A stretch of 8,286 nucleotides of DNA. Origin: Filomicrobium sp. (GTDB lineage Bacteria > Pseudomonadota > Alphaproteobacteria > Rhizobiales > Hyphomicrobiaceae). The stretch's first letter is position 1, and every line of letters starts with the position of its first letter. The notes below the pieces were generated by a model. The model was not told the origin of the DNA. It made no database searches and was given only the letters and a program-made list of their open reading frames with translations. The stretch is taken from positions 1 through 8,286 of the forward strand of contig JAJFHK010000007.1 of the NCBI GenBank assembly GCA_021775655.1, given 5' to 3'. Shown in pieces: positions 1 to 7,190 of the stretch. Made by a program: the position numbers and the translations under genes.

Positions 1-1
1 G

Positions 2-700
2 CAGCGCGGACTTTCAGCCCTGGTAGCGCGGCGGCTCGAAACCCAGCTGGTGACGATCCATAAAAAGTTTGCCAATGGCGGATCGTTCTCGGCGGACGCG
101 GAGGCTGCCGGGCGGCGCGCAGCGCGGAACGCAGTGCTTACTCTGCTTTCTAGACGCGGCACAAAAGCTGACCTGGAGCTGGCTTCCCAACATTATTATT
201 CGGCCAATACGATGACTGAAGCTGCTCATGCATTGACATTGCTCGCTGGTTCGAACGCTCCGCAGCGCACTCCAATTCTCGCTGATTTCCATGATCGTTG
301 GAAAGACGATCACGTGGTCATCGACACCTGGTTTGCAGCCCAGGCGCAATCGCCGCGTCCACAGGTGATCGGGGAACTCGAGAGACTGATGTGCCATGAG
401 AGCTTTGACAATACAGCTCCCAATAAGATCCGCTCACTGATTGGTAATTTTGTTGTACGTAATCCGGTGCAATTTAACCGGGCGGACGGGGCCGGCTATC
501 GCTTTGCCATCGACCAAGTACTCGCTATCGATAAGTTCAACCCGCAGATCGCAGCGCGGCTTCTTAACGGGTTGAGAAGCTGGAGGACGCTTGAGCCGCG
601 GCGGCGGCGGATGGCTAAGAAGGCCCTAGAACGCTTGGCGGCAGAGGATTCTATCTCGCGTGATACCACCGAGATTGTGACCCGTATTCTTCAGGGATGA
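2..700 (+). CDS. pepN: Aminopeptidase N, C-terminal part (5' end outside the window)
   Basis: This is the last 232 residues of an M1-family zinc aminopeptidase of the PepN type, which removes N-terminal amino acids from peptides in the cytoplasm. The frame is open to the left edge, so the GTG at position 50 is an internal valine codon and not a start. The visible part corresponds to the C-terminal helical (ARM-like) domain. Recognisable PepN features are an NMTE segment followed by a PQR turn, the RWxDDxxVIDxWFAAQA block, then PNKIRSLIGNF, the DGxGYRF segment and NPQIAARLL, all of which line up by memory with the E. coli PepN tail. The catalytic HExxH zinc site lies upstream, outside the window. 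The gene ends with TGA at 698-700, and no terminator hairpin follows, so transcription may run on into the kinase-like gene downstream. The family assignment is firm; the upstream part cannot be judged. Confidence 0.93.
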   Translation, partial: QRGLSALVARRLETQLVTIHKKFANGGSFSADAEAAGRRAARNAVLTLLSRRGTKADLELASQHYYSANTMTEAAHALTLLAGSNAPQRTPILADFHDRWKDDHVVIDTWFAAQAQSPRPQVIGELERLMCHESFDNTAPNKIRSLIGNFVVRNPVQFNRADGAGYRFAIDQVLAIDKFNPQIAARLLNGLRSWRTLEPRRRRMAKKALERLAAEDSISRDTTEIVTRILQG

Positions 701-853
701 GGGTTTGTCGAACTTCAATGAATGATCGGATTTAATCTCCTCGACACCGACCCGCGAAGCACCGAAAGTGAGTGGGTGATTCGTTGGCGGGGGCGTACAG
801 CGGATCGATTCGGTCGGGACAAAACATTTTACGAAAATTCGGGGGCTAAGGGT
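701..853 (+). other. Gap between pepN and the kinase-like gene
   Basis: If the kinase-like protein starts at 854, these 153 bases are non-coding. They contain no terminator for pepN and no convincing promoter. TTGTCG at 705-710 could serve as a -35 element, but the nearest AT-rich hexamer, TTTAAT at 731-736, is 20 nt away, too far for a normal housekeeping promoter. If the start at 722 is used instead, most of this stretch is coding and the intergenic gap is only 21 nt. Nothing else was recognised here. Confidence 0.4.
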
Positions 854-1945
854 ATGGAGGGGACGCTGTCCGCCAGGCCGAGGGGTGTTGCTGTGCCATC
901 TCAAGACGGCTGCTGGAGCGGTTTTTTGAGCGGCGCGGCACTTGCGGTGCGGCCGCAGCTAAGTGAGTTTCTCGAGCGCAGACGGCTTACTTTTCATGCT
1001 GGTGCCGCCATGCTCACTTCGGTTGCAGCAGTCGCACTAATGGTCGAACAAGTTCCCGACTCAATCGCTCCTGGTTGCGCAGCAATGGCCGCGGTTCTGG
1101 CAACGGTGATGGCGGGGTTTTGCTGGGCGTCTCCGCCGCTTTCCCCTGAAGGATCCCATGAGCCTGCCGATATCGGAACTAATCCGGCTCAGGAACCACC
1201 ACGGCCATTCGCCTGGGCCGGTCAAAATCAGATCAGTGGGTCGAATGCAAACCTGGCCGCTGAACTCGCCCATGCTGCTGCTATGGCGCAGCTCACTGCG
1301 CGCATTAGCCATGACTTGCGCACTCCACTCAATGCGGTCATCGGGTTCTCCGAATTGATGTCGCAGGAAACATTCGGACCGCTTGGGTCGCAGCGCTATC
1401 AAGACTACGCAAAGCACATTCGCGAGTGCGGGCAGAATTTGCTCAAATCAACAGAGGATACATTGGCGATTACGTCGGCACTTGCGCAGCCGATGGGTGA
1501 GTCATGCAGTCCCGGGATGCGACCTTTATCGCTTGAAGACCTCACGAACGAGGCCTGGGCGTGCGTTGCTTTACATGCCACTCATGAGTGCATCACGCTG
1601 GATTGCGAAATTCCTGATGCATTGGAACTGTTCGGTGACCGCAGGGTCATGCGTCAAGTTCTGGTCAACCTGTTTCAGGACGCCATTTCTCGCGGAGGCT
1701 GGCAATCCCGTATAGTGGTTCGTGCTGGCCTCTGTCGCCACGGCATCCGCCTGACGATCGAGACGTCTGGTTGCCGTGAGATTGAGCAGGAAGAACCACT
1801 GTCGCTGAGCGTGGCCCGCGCACTTCTTGAGTTGCACGGCCTGCCTATAGAGACATCACGCGTCGGACAGGACGTTTGGCGGGCATCAGTCGATCTTCAG
1901 CAGGCGCTGCAAGCAGACTTCTTCTTTGATAATCTCGCAGCGTAG
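854..1945 (+). CDS. Membrane-anchored histidine-kinase-like protein with degenerate ATP-binding domain
   Basis: Numbering from the ATG at 854 gives 363 residues. Two hydrophobic segments (about 47-66 and 74-91) form a short hairpin with almost no periplasmic loop. They are followed by a linker and a HisKA dimerisation helix with a textbook H-box, ISHDLRTPLNAVIGFSELM, in which His153 is the predicted phosphoacceptor. The following domain keeps the layout of a HATPase_c fold but not its catalytic residues: the N-box reads NLFQDAI, with Asp276 where the ATP/Mg-binding Asn belongs; the DxGxG box is replaced by ETSGCRE; and the glycine-rich GxGxG lid box is replaced by LSLSVARALLELHG. It may therefore be a pseudokinase, phosphatase or phosphotransfer protein rather than an autokinase. 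The frame stays open to an ATG at 722, which would add 44 residues with no domain character; ARPRG near the 854 start looks like a real N-terminus. The ribosome-binding site at either start is poor. It converges on glnE. Confidence 0.82.
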   Translation: MEGTLSARPRGVAVPSQDGCWSGFLSGAALAVRPQLSEFLERRRLTFHAGAAMLTSVAAVALMVEQVPDSIAPGCAAMAAVLATVMAGFCWASPPLSPEGSHEPADIGTNPAQEPPRPFAWAGQNQISGSNANLAAELAHAAAMAQLTARISHDLRTPLNAVIGFSELMSQETFGPLGSQRYQDYAKHIRECGQNLLKSTEDTLAITSALAQPMGESCSPGMRPLSLEDLTNEAWACVALHATHECITLDCEIPDALELFGDRRVMRQVLVNLFQDAISRGGWQSRIVVRAGLCRHGIRLTIETSGCREIEQEEPLSLSVARALLELHGLPIETSRVGQDVWRASVDLQQALQADFFFDNLAA

Positions 1946-1949
1946 CTGA

Positions 1950-4900
1950 TCAGTCTGGATTTGCGGCATCATTGTTAGCCGGATCAGTGCCGATAATCTC
2001 AACGAACGTTCGTGCGATCGACTGCGTAGTCGTGGTCAAAAGCTCTTGGAGAGCCTCGAAGGTCGGCACGTCGGCAACGCGAATAAGGCGCTGGCGCATT
2101 CCCAATGGTGCACTTTCAGGATTGAAGGGACCTTCGCTGCAGATCCTCATTACCTGTGTCAGTTCGTTTAGTAGATTGCCGGCGGTCAGAAGGGTATCGG
2201 CATGGGTCGCACTTACGAGACCGGCATCGCGCAGTCGCCTCAAGGCCTCGAGAGTATTTGGATCGAGTATGCCGGGATTGGTTTCGGCATTTATAAGCTG
2301 CAAGTACTGGACGATGAATTCCAAATCGATCAGGCCGCCTCGACAATGCTTAATATTCCAAACGTCGTCGCTGCCTTTTTCCGCCCAGATTCGTTCTCGC
2401 ATTTCTCTGACATCAGCAGCGATCTTAGAATGGTCCCGGGGCTGGAGCAGTGCATTGCGAATCGCATCTTCGATTGAATTTCGCAATTCTGGTGGGCCGG
2501 CAATTGGTCTGGCGCGAGTGAGCGCCATGTGCTCCCAAGTCCAGGCTTCAGTCGCCTGGTAGTTGCGAAAACTGGATATCTTGGTTGCGACCGGACCTTG
2601 CAGACCGGAGGGGCGCAGCCGCATATCGACTTCGTAAAGCATGCCCTCCGGCGTCGGAGCGCTGAGCGCGGCGATCAGGCGTTGCGTCAGCCGGGCGTAA
2701 TACTGGGCAGGTGCAAGCGGTCTATCACCATCGGATTGGATTGCCCCGTCGGCGTAAGAATAGATAACAATCAAATCAAGGTCCGAGCCTGCGGTCATTT
2801 CGTGGCTGCCAAGTTTGCCCATTCCAAGCACCGCAACCTGACCGTCTGCAATACGTCCATGCACAGCGGCCAACTCGTCAGCGACCTTTTCCAGCAGTTT
2901 CCCAACAAGGCTTTCGGCAATGCGAGCGTACGCTTCTCCTGCAAGATTGGCATCAATCGCTCCGGAGAGCACACGTAAACTGACAAGAAACCATTGTTCG
3001 CTGCCGACAATGCGGGCGCGGTCGAGGGTTTCCTCAAAGTTCTCTGCTCTGGCCAATTCGGTTCGAATAACCTCATCAAGTTCATCAGCACTGGGGACCG
3101 TCTCGAAGGTGCGCGGGTCAATTACGGCATCCAATAAGCGGCGGCGGTGCGAGATGAGGTGCGCGAGGCGAGGGGATGTCCCCATGATATCGGCGAGGAG
3201 GCGCAAAAGTGCGGGATTTGCCCGCAGCAGCGCAAACAGTTGGATGCCGGCAGGAAGCTCTGAGAGAAACCGGTCGAATGCAGCAACAGCAGCATCCGGG
3301 TCTGCGGTTTCAGCGAGGGCTTCGATAAGAAGCGGCTGGACCTCCGTCAACCTCTCCTGCGCACGCGGAGAGCGGACCGCAGCGTAGCGCCCATGATGCC
3401 AGCCGCGCACGGTCGCGATTACTGTGGCGGGTTGCGAATAGCCCATATCCTGAAGGGCCACGACCGTATCAGGGTCGTTGTCGCTGCCTGCGAATACCAT
3501 ATTGGTGCCGCGCGCTGTCAGTGCAGGCGTATCCTCGAACAGGGCTGCGTAGCGGGCTTGAACCTTCTCCAGAACTGGCAGAAGGACCGCCGCGAACGCA
3601 GCTTGATCGGTGTAGCCTGCAAATCGGGCGAAACGCTCAAGCCGCTCTGGTTCACTTGGAAGGGAATGTGTCTGCTCGTCGGCAATCATCTGGATGCGAT
3701 GTTCGAGTTGGCGCAGAAAACAGTACGCGCTCTTCATTTCATCGCGGACCTCGGCTTTGATCCAGTCCCGCTCAGCCAGCATATCGAGCGTTTCGAGTGT
3801 GCGCTGCAGACGGAGAGCGCGCTGGCGACCGCCAGCAATGAGTTGCTGGGTCTGCACGAAGAATTCGATCTCACGGATGCCACCTCGTCCGAGTTTTAGG
3901 TTGTGGCCGGCGACACCGATGCCTCCGAGTTTTTTGAAGGCATGGATCTGCCGTTTCATGGCGTGGACATCGGCTATCGCCGCGAAGTCGAGATATCTGC
4001 GCCAAATAAACGGTTCCAACTCGTGCAGAATTGCGTGACCGGCCTGAATGTCACCCGCGGCAGGCCGTGCCTTTATTAGAGCTGCACGCTCCCAATTCTG
4101 ACCGAAGCTTTCGTAATATTGGAGGGCGGCGCCGGTCGAAATCGCCAACTGCGTCGCGCCGGCGTCGGGGCGGAGCCGAAGGTCGGTGCGGAACACGTAA
4201 CCATCGGCAGTCCGCTCGTCCATGAGCTTGACGAGGTCGCGGGTAAGCCGAACGAAGAAGGTCTGATGCTCAGCACCCGGTTTTAGGCGGGCGAGGCTGC
4301 GTTCGTAGAATATTATTAGATCAATGTCGCTGGAATAATTGAGTTCTCCGGCACCATGTTTTCCCATCGCGAGGACGATGTAGCCCGAACCAACTTCGGG
4401 TGCTGTCTGATCCTCGGCCAGCCAATCACCTTTTTGCGTGGCCTTCCGGAAGAGATAGCGGACTGCGGTTTGCAGTGCAGCGTCGGCGGTTTCGGTAAGT
4501 ACCTGGGTAACAGTCATTACCGGCCAGACACCCCCTAGATCAGCAAGTGCTGTAAGGAGCGCCACTTCCGACTTGAATTTCCGCAAGATGCGCTGTGCCG
4601 TGACGTCATCGCCGCAAGCAGATATGTCTTCGCTGAGCTTCTGTTTTAGCTTTACGAAATGGCTTTCCGGCTCTGCAGCAAGGAGCCGGACAAGGCGGTT
4701 CGGGTCCGTGCGAATCAGGCCAGTTAGGTAGGGCGACCCCGCCAATATCCCCCGAAGAAGGACCCCGACTTCTGCACGGCCGAGTATTGAGAGGGCATCT
4801 TCTTTTCCGCTTTCTGCATTCTCGATTCCATCCCTCAAAGTAGCAATATCATCATCAAATTTGATATCGCTTACAGCGAGAGGCGCGCACGTCAACCGCT

Positions 4901-4955
4901 GATAAAGTGGGCCTGTGGTACCTGCCGGACCGTTGGGTTCGTTTGGATCCGTCAT
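1950..4955 (-). CDS. glnE: Bifunctional glutamine synthetase adenylyltransferase / adenylyl-removing enzyme
   Basis: This 1001-residue protein attaches AMP to, and phosphorolytically removes it from, glutamine synthetase, turning it down or up according to PII and glutamine signals in the cytoplasm. It has the expected two nucleotidyltransferase halves. The N-terminal adenylyl-removing half shows GELNYSSDIDLI (metal-binding Asp210 and Asp212), RTDLRLRPDAG (Asp258) and the LGRGGIREIEFFVQ block at 355-368. The C-terminal adenylylating half shows GMGKLGSHEM followed by GSDLDLI (Asp725 and Asp727), EVDMRLRPSG (Asp777) and CRGGLIDLEFIVQYLQL at 871-887. Both active sites look complete. Length is somewhat above the E. 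coli enzyme (946 residues), in the range I expect for rhizobial homologues. The ATG start is supported by a GAGG ribosome-binding site 7 nt upstream. It lies 33 nt after the sensor kinase gene on the same strand, with no terminator between, so the two are probably co-transcribed. Confidence 0.97.
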   Translation of the reverse strand: MTDPNEPNGPAGTTGPLYQRLTCAPLAVSDIKFDDDIATLRDGIENAESGKEDALSILGRAEVGVLLRGILAGSPYLTGLIRTDPNRLVRLLAAEPESHFVKLKQKLSEDISACGDDVTAQRILRKFKSEVALLTALADLGGVWPVMTVTQVLTETADAALQTAVRYLFRKATQKGDWLAEDQTAPEVGSGYIVLAMGKHGAGELNYSSDIDLIIFYERSLARLKPGAEHQTFFVRLTRDLVKLMDERTADGYVFRTDLRLRPDAGATQLAISTGAALQYYESFGQNWERAALIKARPAAGDIQAGHAILHELEPFIWRRYLDFAAIADVHAMKRQIHAFKKLGGIGVAGHNLKLGRGGIREIEFFVQTQQLIAGGRQRALRLQRTLETLDMLAERDWIKAEVRDEMKSAYCFLRQLEHRIQMIADEQTHSLPSEPERLERFARFAGYTDQAAFAAVLLPVLEKVQARYAALFEDTPALTARGTNMVFAGSDNDPDTVVALQDMGYSQPATVIATVRGWHHGRYAAVRSPRAQERLTEVQPLLIEALAETADPDAAVAAFDRFLSELPAGIQLFALLRANPALLRLLADIMGTSPRLAHLISHRRRLLDAVIDPRTFETVPSADELDEVIRTELARAENFEETLDRARIVGSEQWFLVSLRVLSGAIDANLAGEAYARIAESLVGKLLEKVADELAAVHGRIADGQVAVLGMGKLGSHEMTAGSDLDLIVIYSYADGAIQSDGDRPLAPAQYYARLTQRLIAALSAPTPEGMLYEVDMRLRPSGLQGPVATKISSFRNYQATEAWTWEHMALTRARPIAGPPELRNSIEDAIRNALLQPRDHSKIAADVREMRERIWAEKGSDDVWNIKHCRGGLIDLEFIVQYLQLINAETNPGILDPNTLEALRRLRDAGLVSATHADTLLTAGNLLNELTQVMRICSEGPFNPESAPLGMRQRLIRVADVPTFEALQELLTTTTQSIARTFVEIIGTDPANNDAANPD

Positions 4956-4962
4956 CGTCGTG

Positions 4963-4966
4963 CCTC
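4963..4966 (-). promoter_or_regulatory. Ribosome-binding site of glnE
   Basis: On the minus strand GAGG stands 7 nt before the ATG at 4955. It fixes the glnE start and shows that the 33-nt gap after the sensor kinase gene holds little more than this site. Confidence 0.7.
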
Positions 4967-4988
4967 ATCTCAACTTTTCCGTCCGGGC

Positions 4989-6416
4989 TCAGACCGGCAA
5001 GCTTAGCACCGCCCGCAAGCCTGGAGCATTATCATCGAGGCGAAGTTCGCCTCCATGCAAGCGGGCCACGGCCGCGACCAGGCTGAGGCCCAGGCCTGTG
5101 CCCGGAAGACTGCGGCTCTTATCGAGCCGGACGAAACGCTCCATTGCGCGTTCGCGATCCTTGGCAGAAATTCCCGGACCGTTGTCAGCAACAGTAATAA
5201 CTGCCCGCCCGCTGTCCTGATGCAACGAGACTTTAATGTTCGCTTGCGTGTCGGAGGATCCTGTCTCCTTTCCGTTGCCCGCCTGAAGTGAATGACGCCC
5301 GTACTTGATCGCGTTGTCTATGAGATTGATCACGGCCTGTCCAATCAGATGCCGGTTCGCATCCACACTGACGTCGGCGATACGCTCGGCAAAAAGGCGA
5401 ACACCGGCTTCTTCTGCGACGGGTTCGTACAGTTCCACAGCATCGGTGAGGATCGGTGCGAGTGCCAGCTTCGTCTTGGTCTCCTCGATGGCGCCAGCTT
5501 CGAGACGGGCAATCAGAAGAAGCGCGTTAAATGTTTTGATGATTTCGTCTGCGGATTCGATCGTTTGACCGAGACCTGCCCCCAGCTCTTCTGCCGTCTT
5601 CGCAGTTCTCAATGTCGCTTCGGCGCGCTGGCGCAGACGGTTGACGGGCGTCTTGAGATCGTGGGCGATGTTATCGGAAACTTCCTTCATGCCATGCATC
5701 AACTCCTCGATGCGAGCAAGCATTGCGTTGACGCTTTCGGAAAGGCGATCGAATTCATCGCCTGTTCCTGCCAGCGGCAGGCGTCCGGAAAGTTCGCCAA
5801 CCATGATACGGCTGGTGGCTTCCGACATCGTCTCGACGCGCGACAGCACAGAACGGCTTGCGACAAGACCCAGCCCCAGTCCGCCAAGGGCGATGGCTGC
5901 GAAACCTGCAAGCGCCAACAACCGCAGCCACCAGATCACTTGGCGCTGGTCCTCGACATCGCGGGCGACGACAAGGCGACCACCATCAGGGAGTGCCACG
6001 GCCAGGCCCGCAGCATATCTCTCACCTGCCCTTGGACCTTCCCCAAATCTATATGGAAACATACCGCCGCTGCCTTCTTCGGCGAACCTTGGCGGCAAGG
6101 CAGCAAGGTTTCCTGCGACCTTGCTGCCATCCGCACCGCTAAGATAATACAGCCTTGCGTTGCTGCCGCGCGAAAGGCGTTGCACGGTCGTGCGCAAGGC
6201 ATCTGTGCCACCGGACTCTTCGATAGTGGCAAGGGTGCGGACTTCAGCGGAGAGTGAGTCCAGAACGTCGGTGGCGAAAACGCGATTCAGCTGCCAGACG
6301 ATCGCAGCAAACATGACCGCGGTAACGACCAGGTAGGCGGCCACTCCTAGCGCGCTGAGGCCGAAGATGGTCGTCCGCAATGTTGCCCTTGGCGAGGAAT
6401 ACTTACTCGCTGTCAC
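4989..6416 (-). CDS. Sensor histidine kinase of a two-component pair
   Basis: Numbered from the GTG at 6416 (475 residues). It is an inner-membrane sensor kinase: first transmembrane segment about 17-40, a periplasmic domain about 45-158 of no recognised type, second transmembrane segment about 162-187, a HAMP linker about 188-240, then HisKA with the H-box DNIAHDLKTPVNRLR (His252). The ATPase domain is complete, with N-box NLIDNAIKYG (Asn368), DNGPGI at 411-416, MERFVRLD at 425-432 and GTGLGLSLV at 439-447. It should autophosphorylate and pass phosphate to the regulator encoded just upstream. The GTG start overlaps the end of that gene by 14 nt. The open frame runs further, to 6587, but that part lies inside the regulator gene and is not protein-like. 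A TTG at 6380 with a better ribosome-binding site is an alternative start, giving 463 residues. The signal sensed is unknown; the neighbouring DegP-like protease suggests envelope stress, by inference only. Confidence 0.92.
   Translation of the reverse strand: MTASKYSSPRATLRTTIFGLSALGVAAYLVVTAVMFAAIVWQLNRVFATDVLDSLSAEVRTLATIEESGGTDALRTTVQRLSRGSNARLYYLSGADGSKVAGNLAALPPRFAEEGSGGMFPYRFGEGPRAGERYAAGLAVALPDGGRLVVARDVEDQRQVIWWLRLLALAGFAAIALGGLGLGLVASRSVLSRVETMSEATSRIMVGELSGRLPLAGTGDEFDRLSESVNAMLARIEELMHGMKEVSDNIAHDLKTPVNRLRQRAEATLRTAKTAEELGAGLGQTIESADEIIKTFNALLLIARLEAGAIEETKTKLALAPILTDAVELYEPVAEEAGVRLFAERIADVSVDANRHLIGQAVINLIDNAIKYGRHSLQAGNGKETGSSDTQANIKVSLHQDSGRAVITVADNGPGISAKDRERAMERFVRLDKSRSLPGTGLGLSLVAAVARLHGGELRLDDNAPGLRAVLSLPV
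6386..6390 (-). promoter_or_regulatory. Possible ribosome-binding site for an alternative TTG start of the sensor kinase
   Basis: On the minus strand AAGGG lies 5 nt before a TTG codon at 6380. This is a better Shine-Dalgarno match than anything before the GTG at 6416, where only GGGAT lies about 10 nt upstream. If used, the kinase would begin just before its first transmembrane segment, 22 nt downstream of the regulator stop codon instead of overlapping it. The choice between the two starts cannot be settled from this sequence. Confidence 0.35.
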
Positions 6417-7080
6417 GGATAACGTATCCCGCGCCGCGGACGGTGTGGATGAGTGGCTTATCAAATGCCTTATCGATTTTTGCGCGCAAGCGTGAGACGT
6501 GGACATCGATGACGTTGGTTTGCGGGTCGAAGTGGTAGTCCCAGACATTTTCCAGGAGCATCGTGCGGGTAACGACCTGACCGGCATGCTTCATAAGATA
6601 TTCGAGCAGCCGGTATTCGCGTGGCTGAAGAGCAATTGGTTCTCCTGCCCGTGTCACGGCATGGGAGAGGCGGTCGAGGACAAGGTCGGCAACGGCAATC
6701 CGCGTTGTCTGTTCGCCGGGAATTGTACGGCGCGAAAGTGCTTCTACGCGTGCCAACAACTCGGCGTAAGCGTATGGTTTGGTCAGGTAGTCGTCGCCTC
6801 CTGCTTTCAGACCGCGCACACGATCGTCGACGTCGCCAAGTGCGGATAGCACGAGGACTGGCGTCTGATTACCTTCTTTGCGCAAGGTCTGGATAACACT
6901 GAGCCCATCCAGCTCCGGCAACATTCGGTCAACCAGAAGTACATCGAACGCACCCTCGCGGGCCAACTCGAGCCCGCTGATGCCATCAGAAGCCCAATCT
7001 GCAGTGTGGCCGCTTTCTTTCAATGCCTTGACGAGGAAGGTCGCGGTCTCGCTGTCGTCCTCGATGATGAGTACCCGCAT
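6403..7080 (-). CDS. OmpR/PhoB-family response regulator
   Basis: A 225-residue, full-length two-component regulator. The receiver domain (about 1-117) has the acidic pocket Glu7/Asp8/Asp9, phosphoacceptor Asp51 in LLVDRMLPELDG, Ser79 at the switch position and Lys101 in YLTKPY. The DNA-binding domain (about 126-222) is a winged helix with LQPREYRLLEYLM, the recognition-helix region NVIDVHVSRLRAKID and the closing wing HTVRGAGYVI, as in PhoB and OmpR. Phosphorylation by the kinase encoded next door should drive dimerisation and promoter binding. The ATG start has a GAGG ribosome-binding site 6 nt upstream. The gene overlaps the sensor kinase by 14 nt if the kinase begins at GTG 6416, which points to coupled translation. 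Its target genes cannot be read from the sequence; the adjacent protease gene is a candidate. I do not assign a specific gene name. Confidence 0.96.
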   Translation of the reverse strand: MRVLIIEDDSETATFLVKALKESGHTADWASDGISGLELAREGAFDVLLVDRMLPELDGLSVIQTLRKEGNQTPVLVLSALGDVDDRVRGLKAGGDDYLTKPYAYAELLARVEALSRRTIPGEQTTRIAVADLVLDRLSHAVTRAGEPIALQPREYRLLEYLMKHAGQVVTRTMLLENVWDYHFDPQTNVIDVHVSRLRAKIDKAFDKPLIHTVRGAGYVIRDSE

Positions 7081-7086
7081 TGGTTG

Positions 7087-7090
7087 CCTC
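7087..7090 (-). promoter_or_regulatory. Ribosome-binding site of the response regulator
   Basis: On the minus strand GAGG lies 6 nt before the ATG at 7080. Together with the terminator-like hairpin ending at 7111, it leaves no room for a complete promoter between hairpin and gene. Confidence 0.7.
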
Positions 7091-7110
7091 GGTATTTGTC
7101 CCTTGGAAGG

Positions 7111-7151
7111 AAAAAGGGGCAGCCTGCTCGACAGTGCAGACCGCCCCCTTT
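7111..7151 (-). terminator. Intrinsic terminator downstream of the Do-like protease gene
   Basis: Read on the minus strand, AAAGGGG (7151-7145) pairs with CCCCTTT (7119-7113). After one bulged G, a second run of eight pairs including two G-U wobbles (7143-7136 with 7120-7127) closes on an 8-nt loop. The hairpin ends in a run of five Ts at 7115-7111. It lies 47 nt after the protease stop codon. Opposite-strand read-out is less likely, because the Ts after the plus-strand arm are interrupted (TTTCTAT). The hairpin sits only about 30 nt before the response regulator start, so it could also act as an attenuator or partial terminator. Confidence 0.75.
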
Positions 7152-7160
7152 CTATAGCAT

Positions 7161-7190
7161 GGTTGGATCAACTCTTGGCTGATCGGAACC
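7161..7190 (-). promoter_or_regulatory. Imperfect inverted repeat between the protease and regulator genes
   Basis: On the plus strand the arms are GGTT-g-GATCA (7161-7170) and TGATC-gg-AACC (7180-7190), separated by 9 nt. This gives nine pairs with a small asymmetric internal loop. It could be an RNA hairpin at the 3' end of the protease transcript or a dyad operator for a dimeric regulator. No T-run follows, so it is not a terminator. Whether it is functional is unknown. Confidence 0.4.

Noticed and set aside
50..52. GTG as start of a separate small protein at 50-700
   Set aside because: The frame is open to the left edge and the sequence matches the internal to C-terminal part of PepN, so this is a truncated large gene and not a short one.
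705..736. Promoter candidate TTGTCG ... TTTAAT before the kinase-like gene
   Set aside because: The 20-nt spacer is too long and both hexamers are poor matches; such hits are expected by chance.
1938..1953. Mini-hairpin CAGC-gta-GCTG and palindrome CTGATCAG at the convergent stops, as a bidirectional terminator
   Set aside because: The stem is only four pairs, the palindrome has no loop, and there is no T-run on either strand.
1972..2562. Plus-strand open frame of 196 codons opposite the 3' part of glnE
   Set aside because: It is a shadow of glnE: no ribosome-binding site, no known domain, low-complexity Ser/Arg-rich translation, and it lies opposite the conserved adenylyltransferase domain.
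5292..6257. Long open frame (321 codons) on the plus strand, antisense to the sensor kinase
   Set aside because: It lies entirely opposite a kinase gene with complete motifs, has no recognisable domain, and its Cys/His/Gln-rich composition is what the complement of a GC-biased gene tends to give.
6417..6587. Upstream extension of the sensor kinase frame to an ATG at 6587
   Set aside because: The 57 extra residues are read out of frame inside the response regulator gene, are Ser/Thr/Arg-rich and not protein-like, and would overlap the regulator by 185 nt.
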